A stretch of 64,000 nt of DNA from Medakamo hakoo. Taxonomy: Eukaryota > Chlorophyta > Trebouxiophyceae > Coccomyxaceae. The position numbers were made by a program, and so were the translations under genes. Below are positions 31,268-39,730 of the stretch, one piece after another (position 1 is the first letter of the stretch; the number at the start of each line of letters is the position of its first letter). Under the pieces are notes generated by a model that had not been told where the DNA came from, did no database searches, and worked only from the letters and a program-made list of their open reading frames with translations. The DNA lies in NCBI GenBank assembly GCA_026636295.1, contig CP089454.1, positions 372,001 through 436,000 on the forward strand. Reading direction: 5' to 3'.

Positions 31268-32742
31268 ATGCGCCGGTCCGCCCCCATCCTGGCCGCCCTG
31301 GCCAAGCGCCTGGCCGCCGGCGAGCCCGCGGCCTTGGCCTCCACCTCCCGCGCCTTCTGGGCGCCGGCCGCTGCGGCCACGACCACGCTCCTGCGTTCCA
31401 GCCGTGAAGCGCGCGCCCCGCCCCCCCGCCCCTTCTCGTCCTCCCCCTCCGCCGACCCGCCCCCCTCGCCCGCCGCGAAGAACCACACGGGCTGGGGCCA
31501 GACCAAGGTCCAGGAACTGCTGGACTTCAAGGTGCGCGGGTCGCGCGTGGGGGGCGTGACGGAAAGACAGAGAGGGAGGGAGCGAGGGCGGCGCCCGAAT
31601 GCTGGCAGGTTGCTTGTCTCTCGGCCTCCGCGCGCCGCCGCCGCCCGCTCCGACACTGACCGCCCCACCCCACCACTCACCCAGGGCAACGACCGGGGCG
31701 CCTGGCTGTGGTGCTCCAAGGACGACATGGTCATCGACGCCGTGCGCAAGGTTAGAAAAAGGGCGAAGGGAGAGTCTGTGCGGCCAGGGGGCCCGTCCGG
31801 TCAGGCGGGCGAGGGCATATTATCAGGCGCTGGCCTGAAGGATGAGGCCGCCCACCCGCCTCTCTCACCCCTGATCTGGGTGGATCAGGGGTCACGCGCA
31901 TCGGAGAGGCGTGTCGGACTGAGGTTTGGGCGGCGGCCAGGCTCCGCCCGGCCGGTTTTGTTCAGCGCCGCCGTCAATGCTCTCTCTCACGCTTCTCTCG
32001 CTCCTCCCAACACAAACAACACGCACAGATGGCCAAGGCCAACGTCGGCTCCTTGCTCGTCTTCGACCCGGCCACCATGGGCGTGGAGGGCCCACTCCCC
32101 GCCGAAGCGGTGGTCGGCATCATTACGGAGCGCGGTGCGTTGAAGGGGGGGCGGGTGGGAGAGGCGTCGCTGCGGCCGAAGTTTCTTCCGCGGCACCGAG
32201 AGAGGGATTGGGGGCCCGACTGTGCGGCGGCCGTGGCGGCCGCGCCAGGCCGCCCGCACGCTGCATTGCAGCGCCATGGGAGCGCAGGGTTCCCTCCTCA
32301 TTGCCAGGCCGATGATCGCGGCAATGCAGCGGGCGCGGTCCCATCGGCCCGACGCCCGTTCCTTTCCACGCGCGGCCCGGGGGCGCGCTGACTCGCACTC
32401 CCCGACCCTCCCCCCCCCCCCTCTCACGCCCCCCCCCCCCCCTCCACGCCCCCCCCCCCCACAGACTACCTCACCAAAGTCGCCGTCGCCGGCAAGGCCT
32501 CCACCTCCCTGACCGTCGGCGAGATCATGACGGCCCAGTCCCGCCTCCTGACCGCGTCGCCGGACGCGTCCGTCGTCGACGTCATGGGTCTCATGGTCGA
32601 CCACAACATCCGGCACGTCCCCGTCGTGCGCGGCGGCGCGTTCCTGGGCATGCTGTCCATGCGGGACGTGGTGAGCACCGTCCTGGACGAGCACCGGGAG
32701 GAGGTGGGCCGCCTGCACGAGTACATCCAGGGCGGGTACTGA
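31268..32742 (+). CDS. CBSX3: CBS-pair protein, CBSX3-like, mitochondrial
   Basis: In plants, CBSX3 is a mitochondrial protein with a pair of CBS domains that binds adenosine nucleotides and activates thioredoxin o. Exons 31268-31531, 31685-31750, 32029-32134 and 32465-32742 splice in phase and give 237 residues. The first 70 residues form an Arg/Ser/Ala presequence (RRSAPILAALAKRLAAG). The rest matches CBSX3 in order: WGQTKVQELLDFK, AWLWCSKDDMVIDAV, MAKANVGSLLVFDP, GIITERDYLTKVAV, VGEIMTAQSRLLTASP, HNIRHVPVVRGG and the diagnostic end EHREEVGRLHEYIQGGY. Introns 2 and 3 contain hairpins and very long C tracts. Confidence 0.95.
31867..31892. repeat. Short hairpin in CBSX3 intron 2
   Basis: Arms ACCCCTGATC (31867-31876) and GATCAGGGGT (31883-31892) are exact reverse complements with a 6-nt loop. 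They lie within the intron, about 135 bp upstream of the acceptor. Confidence 0.9.
32259..32331. repeat. Inverted repeat in CBSX3 intron 3
   Basis: CGCTGCATTGC at 32259-32269 pairs exactly with GCAATGCAGCG at 32321-32331 (11-bp arms, about 50 bp apart). The enclosed sequence has further short self-complementary stretches, so the intron RNA may fold. Confidence 0.85.
32411..32460 (+). repeat. Three long poly-C runs before the CBSX3 intron 3 acceptor
   Basis: Three runs of at least ten C, separated by TCTCACG and TCCACG, end at the acceptor ACAG (32461-32464). They form the polypyrimidine tract. The opposite strand is G-run DNA that could form a quadruplex; that is inference. Confidence 0.9.
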
Positions 32743-33477
32743 GTGAGTGAGGGAGGGAGGGTGGAGGGAGGGGCGGCCCAGCCCCCCGGCCCGCCCAGCA
32801 GCGGGGCGCGGGGTGCCAGCGGCCGCCCCCTTTTTTTTTCCGGGCCCCTTCCTTTTTTTTTGACCCTGGTTTGGGCGGCAGCGAAGCAAAACACACACAA
32901 GAGAACACAACAAACAACGCGGTGAGCGAGGGCGCGAGGGGTCTGCCTTTTTTTTTCATGCGCGGGGAGCGGCGCGCCGCGGGAAAAAAGGAGAGGGAGA
33001 GCAGCAGAGGGTGCCCACCCGTCGCCCTCTGCCTCTTTCTCTTCCTTTCCGCGCGCACGCACGGAGAACCGCGGGGAGAGACGTGGGATGACCCTGGCGC
33101 GCGTTGACAACACACGGGGTAGGCGAGCAAAAAAAAAAACACACGAACAAAGGACAGGGCCGGGGGTTGTAAAAAAGACTGAGGCCGGCCCTTATCGGCG
33201 GATGGGTTGCTGGCGCGGGTCTGCGTGCGGCGAGAGAGAGACTCGCACACTGTGACATCCCTCGCGCCCGCCGAGACGCTCCTCCCCTCCACCCGCACCG
33301 TCTCCACCTCCCACTCCCGCCAGAGCCTAGCGCAGGCGTTTGTGCTTGATTCAGGCACGGGCTCGCTCCTGTCTAGAAGCACCACCGCCTCGCACCGTGC
33401 GGCGTCCGTGATCGTTTCGCGGGACCCCTGACAGAAACCTTTCTGCCTCGACGCACGAACAAAAAAAAACTCAAAAC
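32743..33477. other. Intergenic region between CBSX3 and HMG-box gene
   Basis: About 735 bp, the longest gap between genes here. It has several T9-T10 and A10 runs (for example near 32830, 32860, 32950, 33130), which stand out in so GC-rich a genome. A 74-codon plus-strand frame at 33207-33431 has no recognisable features. No RNA gene or repeat array is seen; it probably holds the CBSX3 3' end and the HMG-box gene promoter. Confidence 0.5.
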
Positions 33478-34119
33478 ATGACGGACGTCGGCCCCATCCT
33501 GGCTTACGTCCTGGACGAGAACGCCAAGTTCCACGTCTCCCTGGCCGCCGCTTTCAAGTCGTGGGCCGAGTCGGGCGCGCTCCCGCCCCCGATTGTGTCC
33601 GCCAAAAAGGCCAAGCGTGCCAAGGGCGCGGGGTCGGCGCGCGCCAAGTCCGGCTACTCCATGTTCGTGGCCGAATTCATTGCGGGCCTGAAGCGGAATG
33701 GCGTGGCCTCCCTGCGCGAGCCGGGCAAAGGTATGGGCGGTGGAGGGAGGCGGGGGATGGGGTGGGCGGGGCGGAACAAAAAAGGGGGCATGCGTTTTTT
33801 TTTGGCTTCGGCCCCTGGCCATCAAACCACCCCCGCCCCGCTCCCCACCTCTCACCTTTTTTCGCTCTCCCGCCCCCACTCCTCAGACTACATGTCCCTG
33901 GCCGGCGCCAAGTGGAAGACCATGTCCGACGCCCAAAAGGCGTCGTACAACGACCAGGCCAAAGCCGCGGCCGCCGCCGCGGGCGCTGGCGGGTCTGGCG
34001 CGCCGCTCGCCATCGGGTCCGGCGACGGCGAGAAGAAGAAGAAGAAGAAGAAGCGCGACCGGGAGGACGGCGAGCACAAGAAGCACAAGAAGCACAAGAA
34101 ACACCACGACAGCGACTGA
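33478..34119 (+). CDS. Small HMG-box protein with Lys/His-rich tail
   Basis: Probable chromatin DNA-bending protein, 161 residues, from exons 33478-33730 and 33887-34119 joined in phase. The HMG box (about residues 55-120) reads AKSGYSMFVAEFIAGLK, then REPGK/DYMSLAGAKWKTMS and AQKASYNDQAK, with the aromatic and basic residues of the fold. The N-terminal 45 residues (MTDVGPILAYVLDENAKF) are an unassigned helix-rich lead. The tail (EKKKKKKKRDRED, HKKHKKHKKHHDSD) is strongly basic, unlike the acidic tails of animal HMGB proteins, and should increase DNA or nucleosome binding. It converges with the DUF1350 gene. Confidence 0.88.
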   Translation: MTDVGPILAYVLDENAKFHVSLAAAFKSWAESGALPPPIVSAKKAKRAKGAGSARAKSGYSMFVAEFIAGLKRNGVASLREPGKGMGGGGRRGMGWAGRNKKGGMRFFLASAPGHQTTPAPLPTSHLFSLSRPHSSDYMSLAGAKWKTMSDAQKASYNDQAKAAAAAAGAGGSGAPLAIGSGDGEKKKKKKKRDREDGEHKKHKKHKKHHDSD

Positions 34120-34386
34120 GAGTGTGTGTTTTCGTGCGCGCGTGCGGGTGGATGGGCGGATGGACTGGTGGTGGGGTGGGCGTGGTGGGGGGAGGGGGCA
34201 AGGGCGGGTGGCGCGCCTGGGCACACGGCTGGCCCTCGACCCACGCTCGCATTCTCTTGTGCGTTTATTCTTGGGGTGGGGGTGGGGGTGGGGACATGTG
34301 TGTTGACGCTCTACAACAAAAAAAACAATGGATGACACGAGAAACCGTCCACCACCCCGCCGGCTCCCGCCTCCCCCCTCCTCTCA

Positions 34387-35879
34387 TCATGCCGCGGCGC
34401 CGGGCAGCGCCGCCCGTGGTGCGGTCGACGCGTCCAGCCAACCCACCACCCTGTCGCACAGCCGCCGGGCGTCGACCTGCATGGCGGCGGCGCCCGACGC
34501 GGCGAGCAGGCCCAGCAGCGAGGGCAGGCCGGGCTCGGCGCCCGGCCCGCCGACGGTGACGTCCGGCCCGCACGGCGTGACGTGCGACCCGGGCAGGTTT
34601 TCGACGACCGTGCCGGCCGCGTTGATGGACCGCAGCACGCCGGCCAGCTCCGGCGTCTCGTCGATGGTGTCGTCCGCAAAGGCCACCAGCAGCGTGCGGG
34701 GGACGGCGTACGAGGCCGCGATGAGCGCCCGCGCCTCGCCGGGCGTCGGCGTGAACTCGGCCGCGCCCGCGCCGACCTCGCCGGCCAGGCCGGAGAACTG
34801 GTCGAGGGCGGGGGCGAGGCCGTCCAGGGCGGCCGCGTCGACGGGGACGCCGGCGGACGCCAGGGCGGCCAGGCCGGCTTTGATGAGGGCGTCGGCGGAC
34901 GGCGCGCCCGCGCCGGCGCCGGCGCGGCTGGACGGGCCGGCGCCCGCGGCGGACAACGGCACCGGGACGTCTGGCCGGCCACCGCCGCCGCCGTTTCCTC
35001 CCAGGTCAATGCCCGCCGCCGCCGCGGCCGCGGACGCAAAGCCGCCCAGGCCTTCCACCGCCGCGCGCACGCCATCCAGCGGCACGGGGATGGACTCGGC
35101 CACGGGCCGGTTGTTGTACGCGAGCAGCGTCAGGGACGCGTGCGGCGTGCCGGACGCCGCGTCGCCCGCGCCGGGCAGGCGCAGCGCGGCCGCCAGGGCG
35201 TGCAGGTGAGCGCCCATGGAGTGGCCGACGCCGTGCGTGGGCACGCCGGCCGGCGCGGCCCAAGCCGTCGCCGGGTCGGCCCGCAGGGCGGCCAGGGCGT
35301 CACTGAACGCCCGCGTCACGGCCTCCGCCGCGGCCGCGTGGTCAAAGGTCACCGCATACGGACTGGCGATGACTGTGTACCCCCCCGCGCCAGGGAGGCG
35401 GCCAGGTAGCCGTAGGTCTGGGCGGGGGCGGCGCCGGTGAAGGCGCCGCCCAGCAGGTGGACGACGCCGCGGACGGGGCCGGAGGCGGCGGGGGCGAAGA
35501 CGGGGCAGCCGGCGGCCTGGCGTCGGCGGCGGGAGGGAGGGTGGGTGGGATGGTGAGAGCGGGGAGGTTGGAGGTGCGTGAGGTGTCCGCCCACCACCGC
35601 CCTCCTCCCCTTTTGCTTTGTTTTCTCTCACGCGCGCGCCGCACGTACCTCAAAGCGCACGATGGCCTGCGTCATGACAGCACGCCGACCCACACGTGCA
35701 GCGCCGGACCTCCGGCGTGGGAGCGGGGGCCGTGGCAAGCGGGCGTGGGCGGCGGACGAGCGGGAGAGCGGGTGCGAGCGCGCCGCCGTGCTAGCCGTGG
35801 GCGTGGAGGCGCTCGTGCGCGTGCGTGTGGCCGTCCATGCGGCTCCGCTGGAGCGGGAGGCCGTGGCCTTGCTCAACAT
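34387..35879 (-). CDS. DUF1350 plastid alpha/beta-hydrolase-like protein, frame broken in a G run
   Basis: DUF1350 proteins are found in plants, algae and cyanobacteria and look like alpha/beta hydrolases; their role is unknown. Exon 1 (35879-35649) encodes a Ser/Thr/Arg-rich plastid transit peptide (MLSKATASRSSGAAW). Exon 2 starts at 35516 with AAGCPVFAPAASGPVRG, then VVHLLGGAFTGAAPAQTY, the family's hallmark. At the C7 run (35380-35386; G7 on the coding strand) the frame shifts. One more G would join SLARGG directly to YTVIASPYAVTFDHA, as in relatives. After it come GVGHSMGAHLHAL (nucleophile-elbow-like) and LLAYNNRPVAESIPVPL, all family features. The downstream part is open to the stop at 34387. 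So either the assembly lacks one base in the homopolymer or the gene is a recent pseudogene; the good conservation favours the first. Confidence 0.85.
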
Positions 35880-36027
35880 GCGTGTGTGAGGTGGGAGGGA
35901 GGGGGTGGGGTGCCGCCGCGTACGGAGGAGGAAAGAACGGGAGTGTGCGTCCATGCGGCGTGCGTCTTGCGCTCTTTTTTACCCGCTGACCTCCACCGCC
36001 CACACTCTCCCACACGCTCCGCTCCCC

Positions 36028-37269
36028 CTACCAAAACTTCCACCACTCGCCACTCCCACCCCCACCACTCCCCGCCGCCGCCGCCGCCCGGGCCGCCTCC
36101 CACTCCGCCCGCTCCACGGCTTCCCTCCTGGCGCGCAGCATGGCCGTCATCTCGCCGGGCGTCGGCCGCTCGGGCGTCGTCCCGGCCAGCACATACCGCT
36201 CCCGTCCCTCAGCGCCCGCGTCATCCTCGCGCGCCCACACCTGCCAGTCCCCGCCGTACGTGTGGCGCAGCGCGCCCAGGATGGGGTACGGGATGGACGG
36301 GTTCTGGAACAGCAGGCGGAAGTAGTAGGCGTCGACGAATGAGGCCTCAAAGGCGAGGCGGTCGCCGCGGCCGCGCACGCTCATGAGGCCGCCGGACGAG
36401 GGGACGTCGGCCAGGGAGGGGTTGACGAGGACGACGGCCGCCCCGCCCGCTTCCGCGGCGTCAACCATGGCGGCCAGCGGGGCTGTCACGCACGCGCCGG
36501 ACATGTTTTGGGGGCCGATGACGAAGAAGACGTCGGCGGGGCCGCCGTCGGTGACGGCGGACAAGGAGACGTCGCCGAACGACACCAGGGCCGCCGCCGG
36601 GTTGGCACTGCCGTCGTCGCCGTCCTTGGCCCAGTCCATGGCCCGCATCATGCGGGCGCAGCCGGACAGGGCCAGTGGCAGGCCCTGGAAAAAGCCTTCG
36701 CCCAGCGGGCCTTGGACGCAGACGCGGCAGCGCACGCCCCGGGCCGTCAGGCGCATGACGGACGCGCGCACCAACTCCAGGACCGTGGCCAGGCGGTAGG
36801 CGTCGACCGCCTTGTCCGTTTCCGGGATGGTCAGCCGCACGGCCAGCCGCTTGGACCGGCCGTCGGCCAGGGCGGCGTCCAGCCCGTCCGCGGCTTCTTG
36901 GTAGAAGAAGTCGCGGGTCGGGCGCGGCGTGGGCGTCGTGTTGAGGCGGAAGGGAATGGTCGGCAGCGGCGGCGGCGGCGCTGCTGCTGCTGCCGCCGCG
37001 TCGGTCGAGCTGGATGGAGGCACCGCCGCGGCTGTCAGTCCGGTCGCCTGCCGGGCAGCGCGGCGGGTGCGTGGCGGCGGCCCGGTCCTCGCCGTCGTCG
37101 TTGCCGAGGCTGGTGGGGGTGTGGTCGGGTCGGGTCGCGCCGCCGCGCCTGCGACAACGCGTGCTGCTGCCCGCTCGCACCCCGGCGGCCGCGCCGTTCG
37201 TGGCCTGGCCTGTCCGCTGGGGCTGGGTGGGCCGGCCCAGCGTGCCTGGGTCGCGCGGGCCGCGTCCAT
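36028..37269 (-). CDS. DUF1995 protein, plastid-targeted (LPA3-related family)
   Basis: DUF1995 proteins are plastid proteins of plants and algae; one, LPA3, helps photosystem II assembly. This frame of 413 residues has a long Ala/Arg/Pro/Thr-rich N-terminal region that suits a transit peptide. The conserved domain begins near residue 120 at RPTRDFFYQEAADGLDAAL and continues with KRLAVRLTIPETDKAVDAYR, CVQGPLGEGFFQGLPLAL, DVFFVIGPQNMSG, VVLVNPSLADVPSSG and FVDAYYFRLLFQNPSI. The C-terminus ends in a Gly-rich SGEWWKFW. The start ATG at 37269 is chosen because the next upstream Met lies beyond the divergent PPR gene's start; the two genes are 102 bp apart. Confidence 0.85.
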   Translation of the reverse strand: MDAARATQARWAGPPSPSGQARPRTARPPGCERAAARVVAGAAARPDPTTPPPASATTTARTGPPPRTRRAARQATGLTAAAVPPSSSTDAAAAAAAPPPPLPTIPFRLNTTPTPRPTRDFFYQEAADGLDAALADGRSKRLAVRLTIPETDKAVDAYRLATVLELVRASVMRLTARGVRCRVCVQGPLGEGFFQGLPLALSGCARMMRAMDWAKDGDDGSANPAAALVSFGDVSLSAVTDGGPADVFFVIGPQNMSGACVTAPLAAMVDAAEAGGAAVVLVNPSLADVPSSGGLMSVRGRGDRLAFEASFVDAYYFRLLFQNPSIPYPILGALRHTYGGDWQVWAREDDAGAEGRERYVLAGTTPERPTPGEMTAMLRARREAVERAEWEAARAAAAAGSGGGGSGEWWKFW

Positions 37270-37371
37270 TGGTGTCCTTGTCTTTTGTGTTGGTGAAAAC
37301 AGAAAGTGAGAGCCCACGCATCGGCTCGCCCGCGCATCACACGCGCGACGGGTCGCGCCTGACTCACCCAG

Positions 37372-38583
37372 ATGTCGTCGCACCGCCCCACCCGCCGCGC
37401 CTCCGCCGGCTCCGGCGAGCGTGAGGGCGGCCGCAACGCCCGCGCCTCCCGGTCCACCCGGTCCTCCACCGGCGACGACCCGCTGGACGCGCTCAAGGCG
37501 GCCGTGACGGCCGCCCGCCCCGGGACGGGCGAGGTGGCGGCCGCCATCGCGGCCAGCCCGGCCCCGCTCTCCCCCAAATCGTTCACGGCCATGCTCCACC
37601 TCGCGGCCCGGGCCAAGGCCTGGGAAAAGGGGCTGGAGATCTTCGAGGCCATGCAGGACGCGCGCGGCGTCCCGCCCAACACGTTTACGTACACCGCCGC
37701 GCTGGGCGCGCTGTCGTCGGCGGGCCGGTGGCGTGAGGCGGAAGCCTTGTTCGCCCGGTTCGCGGCCGAGGGCCGCGAGGACTGCACGCCCAACCGGGTG
37801 TCGTACGCGGTCATGTGCGCCGCGTGCGAGCGGGGCGGCCGGGTCGACCGGTCCGCCGCCTGGATGGCGGCGGCGGAGGGCGCGGGCGTGGGCGGGGACG
37901 CCGGCATGTGGGCCGGCCTGCTGGGCGCCGCGGACCGGGCCAGCGGGGGCGGGCGTAGCGGGGGCGACGGCGGCCGCGGCGGCGGCGGCGGCGGCGCCCG
38001 CGGCGCCGTGTCCCTGGACGCCATGCTCGGCCTGCTAGGCCGCGCGCACGCGGCCGGCTTCACGGCCGACCCGGACGTCTACAGCCGGACCATCGCCCGG
38101 TGCGGGTCCGCCCGGCGCTGGCCCGACGCTGTGGAGCTGTTTTTGGACGCCCAGCTGGCCGGCCAGGAAGCGACGCGCGGCATGGTGCTGGCGCTGGTCA
38201 AGGCCTTGGAGGCCGGCCGGGCGGGCAAGCAGATCGCGCACGTCGTGGACGGCCTGGCCTCGGCGGCGGCGGCCGGTCGGCCCGCCGGCGCGCGCCGGCC
38301 TTCCTCCCCACCCCGCCCGGGCGTCGCGGCCGATCCGGACGTCTACTCGGCCGCCCTGGCGGCCCTGGCGCGCTTGGGCGCGCCCTGGCCGGTGCTGGCC
38401 CGCGCCTGGTCCCAGGCGGTGCGGGCCGCCCGCGTCCAGCCGTCGGCGCAGGCTGCGGCGCGCGTCGCGGCCGCCGCCGCGCGCGCGCCCGACCCGGCCG
38501 CTGCCCTGGCTTTCTTGGCGCCGGATTTCGAGGGCCTGGGCTACGGCCCGCTGCCGGCCGCGCCCGGTGCGGCGGACGAATGA
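37372..38583 (+). CDS. Pentatricopeptide repeat (PPR) protein
   Basis: PPR proteins bind organelle RNA in a sequence-guided way and act in processing, stability or translation. A single frame of 403 residues. At least three clear PPR units are seen: SFTAMLHLAARAKAWEKGLE...MQDARGVPPN, TFTYTAALGALSSAGRWREAEALF...CTPN and RVSYAVMCAACERGG. Degenerate units follow after a Gly-rich insert (VYSRTIARCGSARRWPDAVELF, VYSAALAALARLG). The N-terminus is Ser/Arg-rich (MSSHRPTRRASAGSGER), which fits an organelle transit peptide. P-type units without a C-terminal E/DYW domain are seen. It diverges from the DUF1995 plastid gene. Confidence 0.88.
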   Translation: MSSHRPTRRASAGSGEREGGRNARASRSTRSSTGDDPLDALKAAVTAARPGTGEVAAAIAASPAPLSPKSFTAMLHLAARAKAWEKGLEIFEAMQDARGVPPNTFTYTAALGALSSAGRWREAEALFARFAAEGREDCTPNRVSYAVMCAACERGGRVDRSAAWMAAAEGAGVGGDAGMWAGLLGAADRASGGGRSGGDGGRGGGGGGARGAVSLDAMLGLLGRAHAAGFTADPDVYSRTIARCGSARRWPDAVELFLDAQLAGQEATRGMVLALVKALEAGRAGKQIAHVVDGLASAAAAGRPAGARRPSSPPRPGVAADPDVYSAALAALARLGAPWPVLARAWSQAVRAARVQPSAQAAARVAAAAARAPDPAAALAFLAPDFEGLGYGPLPAAPGAADE

Positions 38584-38739
38584 AACCAAGCAAGCCGCAG
38601 TGTTTTCCCCTCCCCCCTTGCCTGTGGAGCGCGCGCAAAACCCCTTTTGTGTCGAGAGTCTGTGTTGCCATTTTTGTTCCGCCTGTTTCCAAAAGATAGC
38701 ACGCGCGGTCTCGTTTTTCCCAGTCACCCCCCTCCCCCC

Positions 38740-39617
38740 TCACTTGCCCATGCCCAGGATGCGCGCCACGCCCAGCCCGATGGTGGAGAACGTCAGCAGG
38801 ACACCCAGGCTGTACTTGATCATCTCGTTCTTCGTGCCCTCGACGAGCGCGCGCAGCGCGCTCGTCTCCTTGTCCAGCTTGACCTCCAGCTCGGACGCCT
38901 TGTCCCGCACGGCTTGGACGTCGTCGCGCAGGCGCGCGCGCTCGAGGTTCAGGTCCAGGCGCTGCGCGGCCGTCGCCTTCTCCACCTCCGCCCTCAGCTC
39001 CGACCGGACGCGGTCCAGGGCGGCGCCCAGCCGCTCCGTGTCCCGGTTCAGGGCGGCGGCCTGCAGTTCGGCCGCCTTGCCGACCTCGGCCCGGAAGGAG
39101 GCCAGGCGCGCGTCCCGCTCCAGCAGGCTCGTCTGCAGCGCGCCCTTGGTCACGTACGCGCCCGCCGTGTCTTCCTTGGCTGCGGTGACGACGGCGGTCA
39201 CCGTGCGTGTCAGGGCTTCGGCCTGTTGCCGGGACAGGCCGGCCGCTTCAAAGGACCGCATCTGGAGAGTGTGTTTTTTTTGGGAGGGAGGGGGGGGGGC
39301 GGTCGGGGCCGGGGTTGGAGCGACCGCGCCGCGCCAGCGGCGCGCGCGGCAAGAGACGAGAAGCCGAGCCTCCCCGCCCGGCATCGCACCAGGTTAAGAG
39401 TATCGACGATCAAGTTCTTGGTGACCGCGCCCTCACCGGACGGCGTGAGGGACGAAGAAAACCGGCCGGCCGACCGGGCGAGGGCGCCGGGGCGGGCGGC
39501 GCATGCCCGCGCGGCCACGAGGCCGGCGACGGACGCGCTGGCCGCGCTGCCGGAGCTGGACACGCTCGCCAGGGCCGACGACGCGGCCCGGGCGGCCAGG
39601 CGCGCGGCGGCTTGCAT
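38740..39617 (-). CDS. MCUR1/CCDC90 (DUF1640) family mitochondrial coiled-coil protein
   Basis: In animals MCUR1/CCDC90A and CCDC90B are inner-membrane coiled-coil proteins tied to the calcium uniporter or to complex IV assembly. Exons 39617-39390 and 39261-38740 join in phase 0 and give 249 residues. Exon 1 encodes a mitochondrial presequence (QAAARLAARAASSALAS) and VTKNLIVDTLNL. Exon 2 continues MRSFEAAGLSRQQAEALT, the family's N-terminal head. A long coiled coil follows with the diagnostic LDLNLERARLRDD, then DKETSALRALVEGTKNEMIKY and one C-terminal membrane helix (SLGVLLTFSTIGLGVARI). The family match is clear; the specific role in an alga is not known. Confidence 0.9.
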
Positions 39618-39730
39618 GGGATGGGAGGCGGAGGCCGCGTGGCTGTTCCACACCAGGCCTGTGTGTGTGTGAGCTCACTCCTCCCAACACTCCTCCCAAC
39701 ACCCCCCGACCCCCCCCTCCCTCCCTCCTG

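Noticed and set aside
33207-33431. Short plus-strand frame in the largest intergenic gap
   Set aside because: 74 codons with no signal, motif or splice support; composition is like the surrounding spacer.
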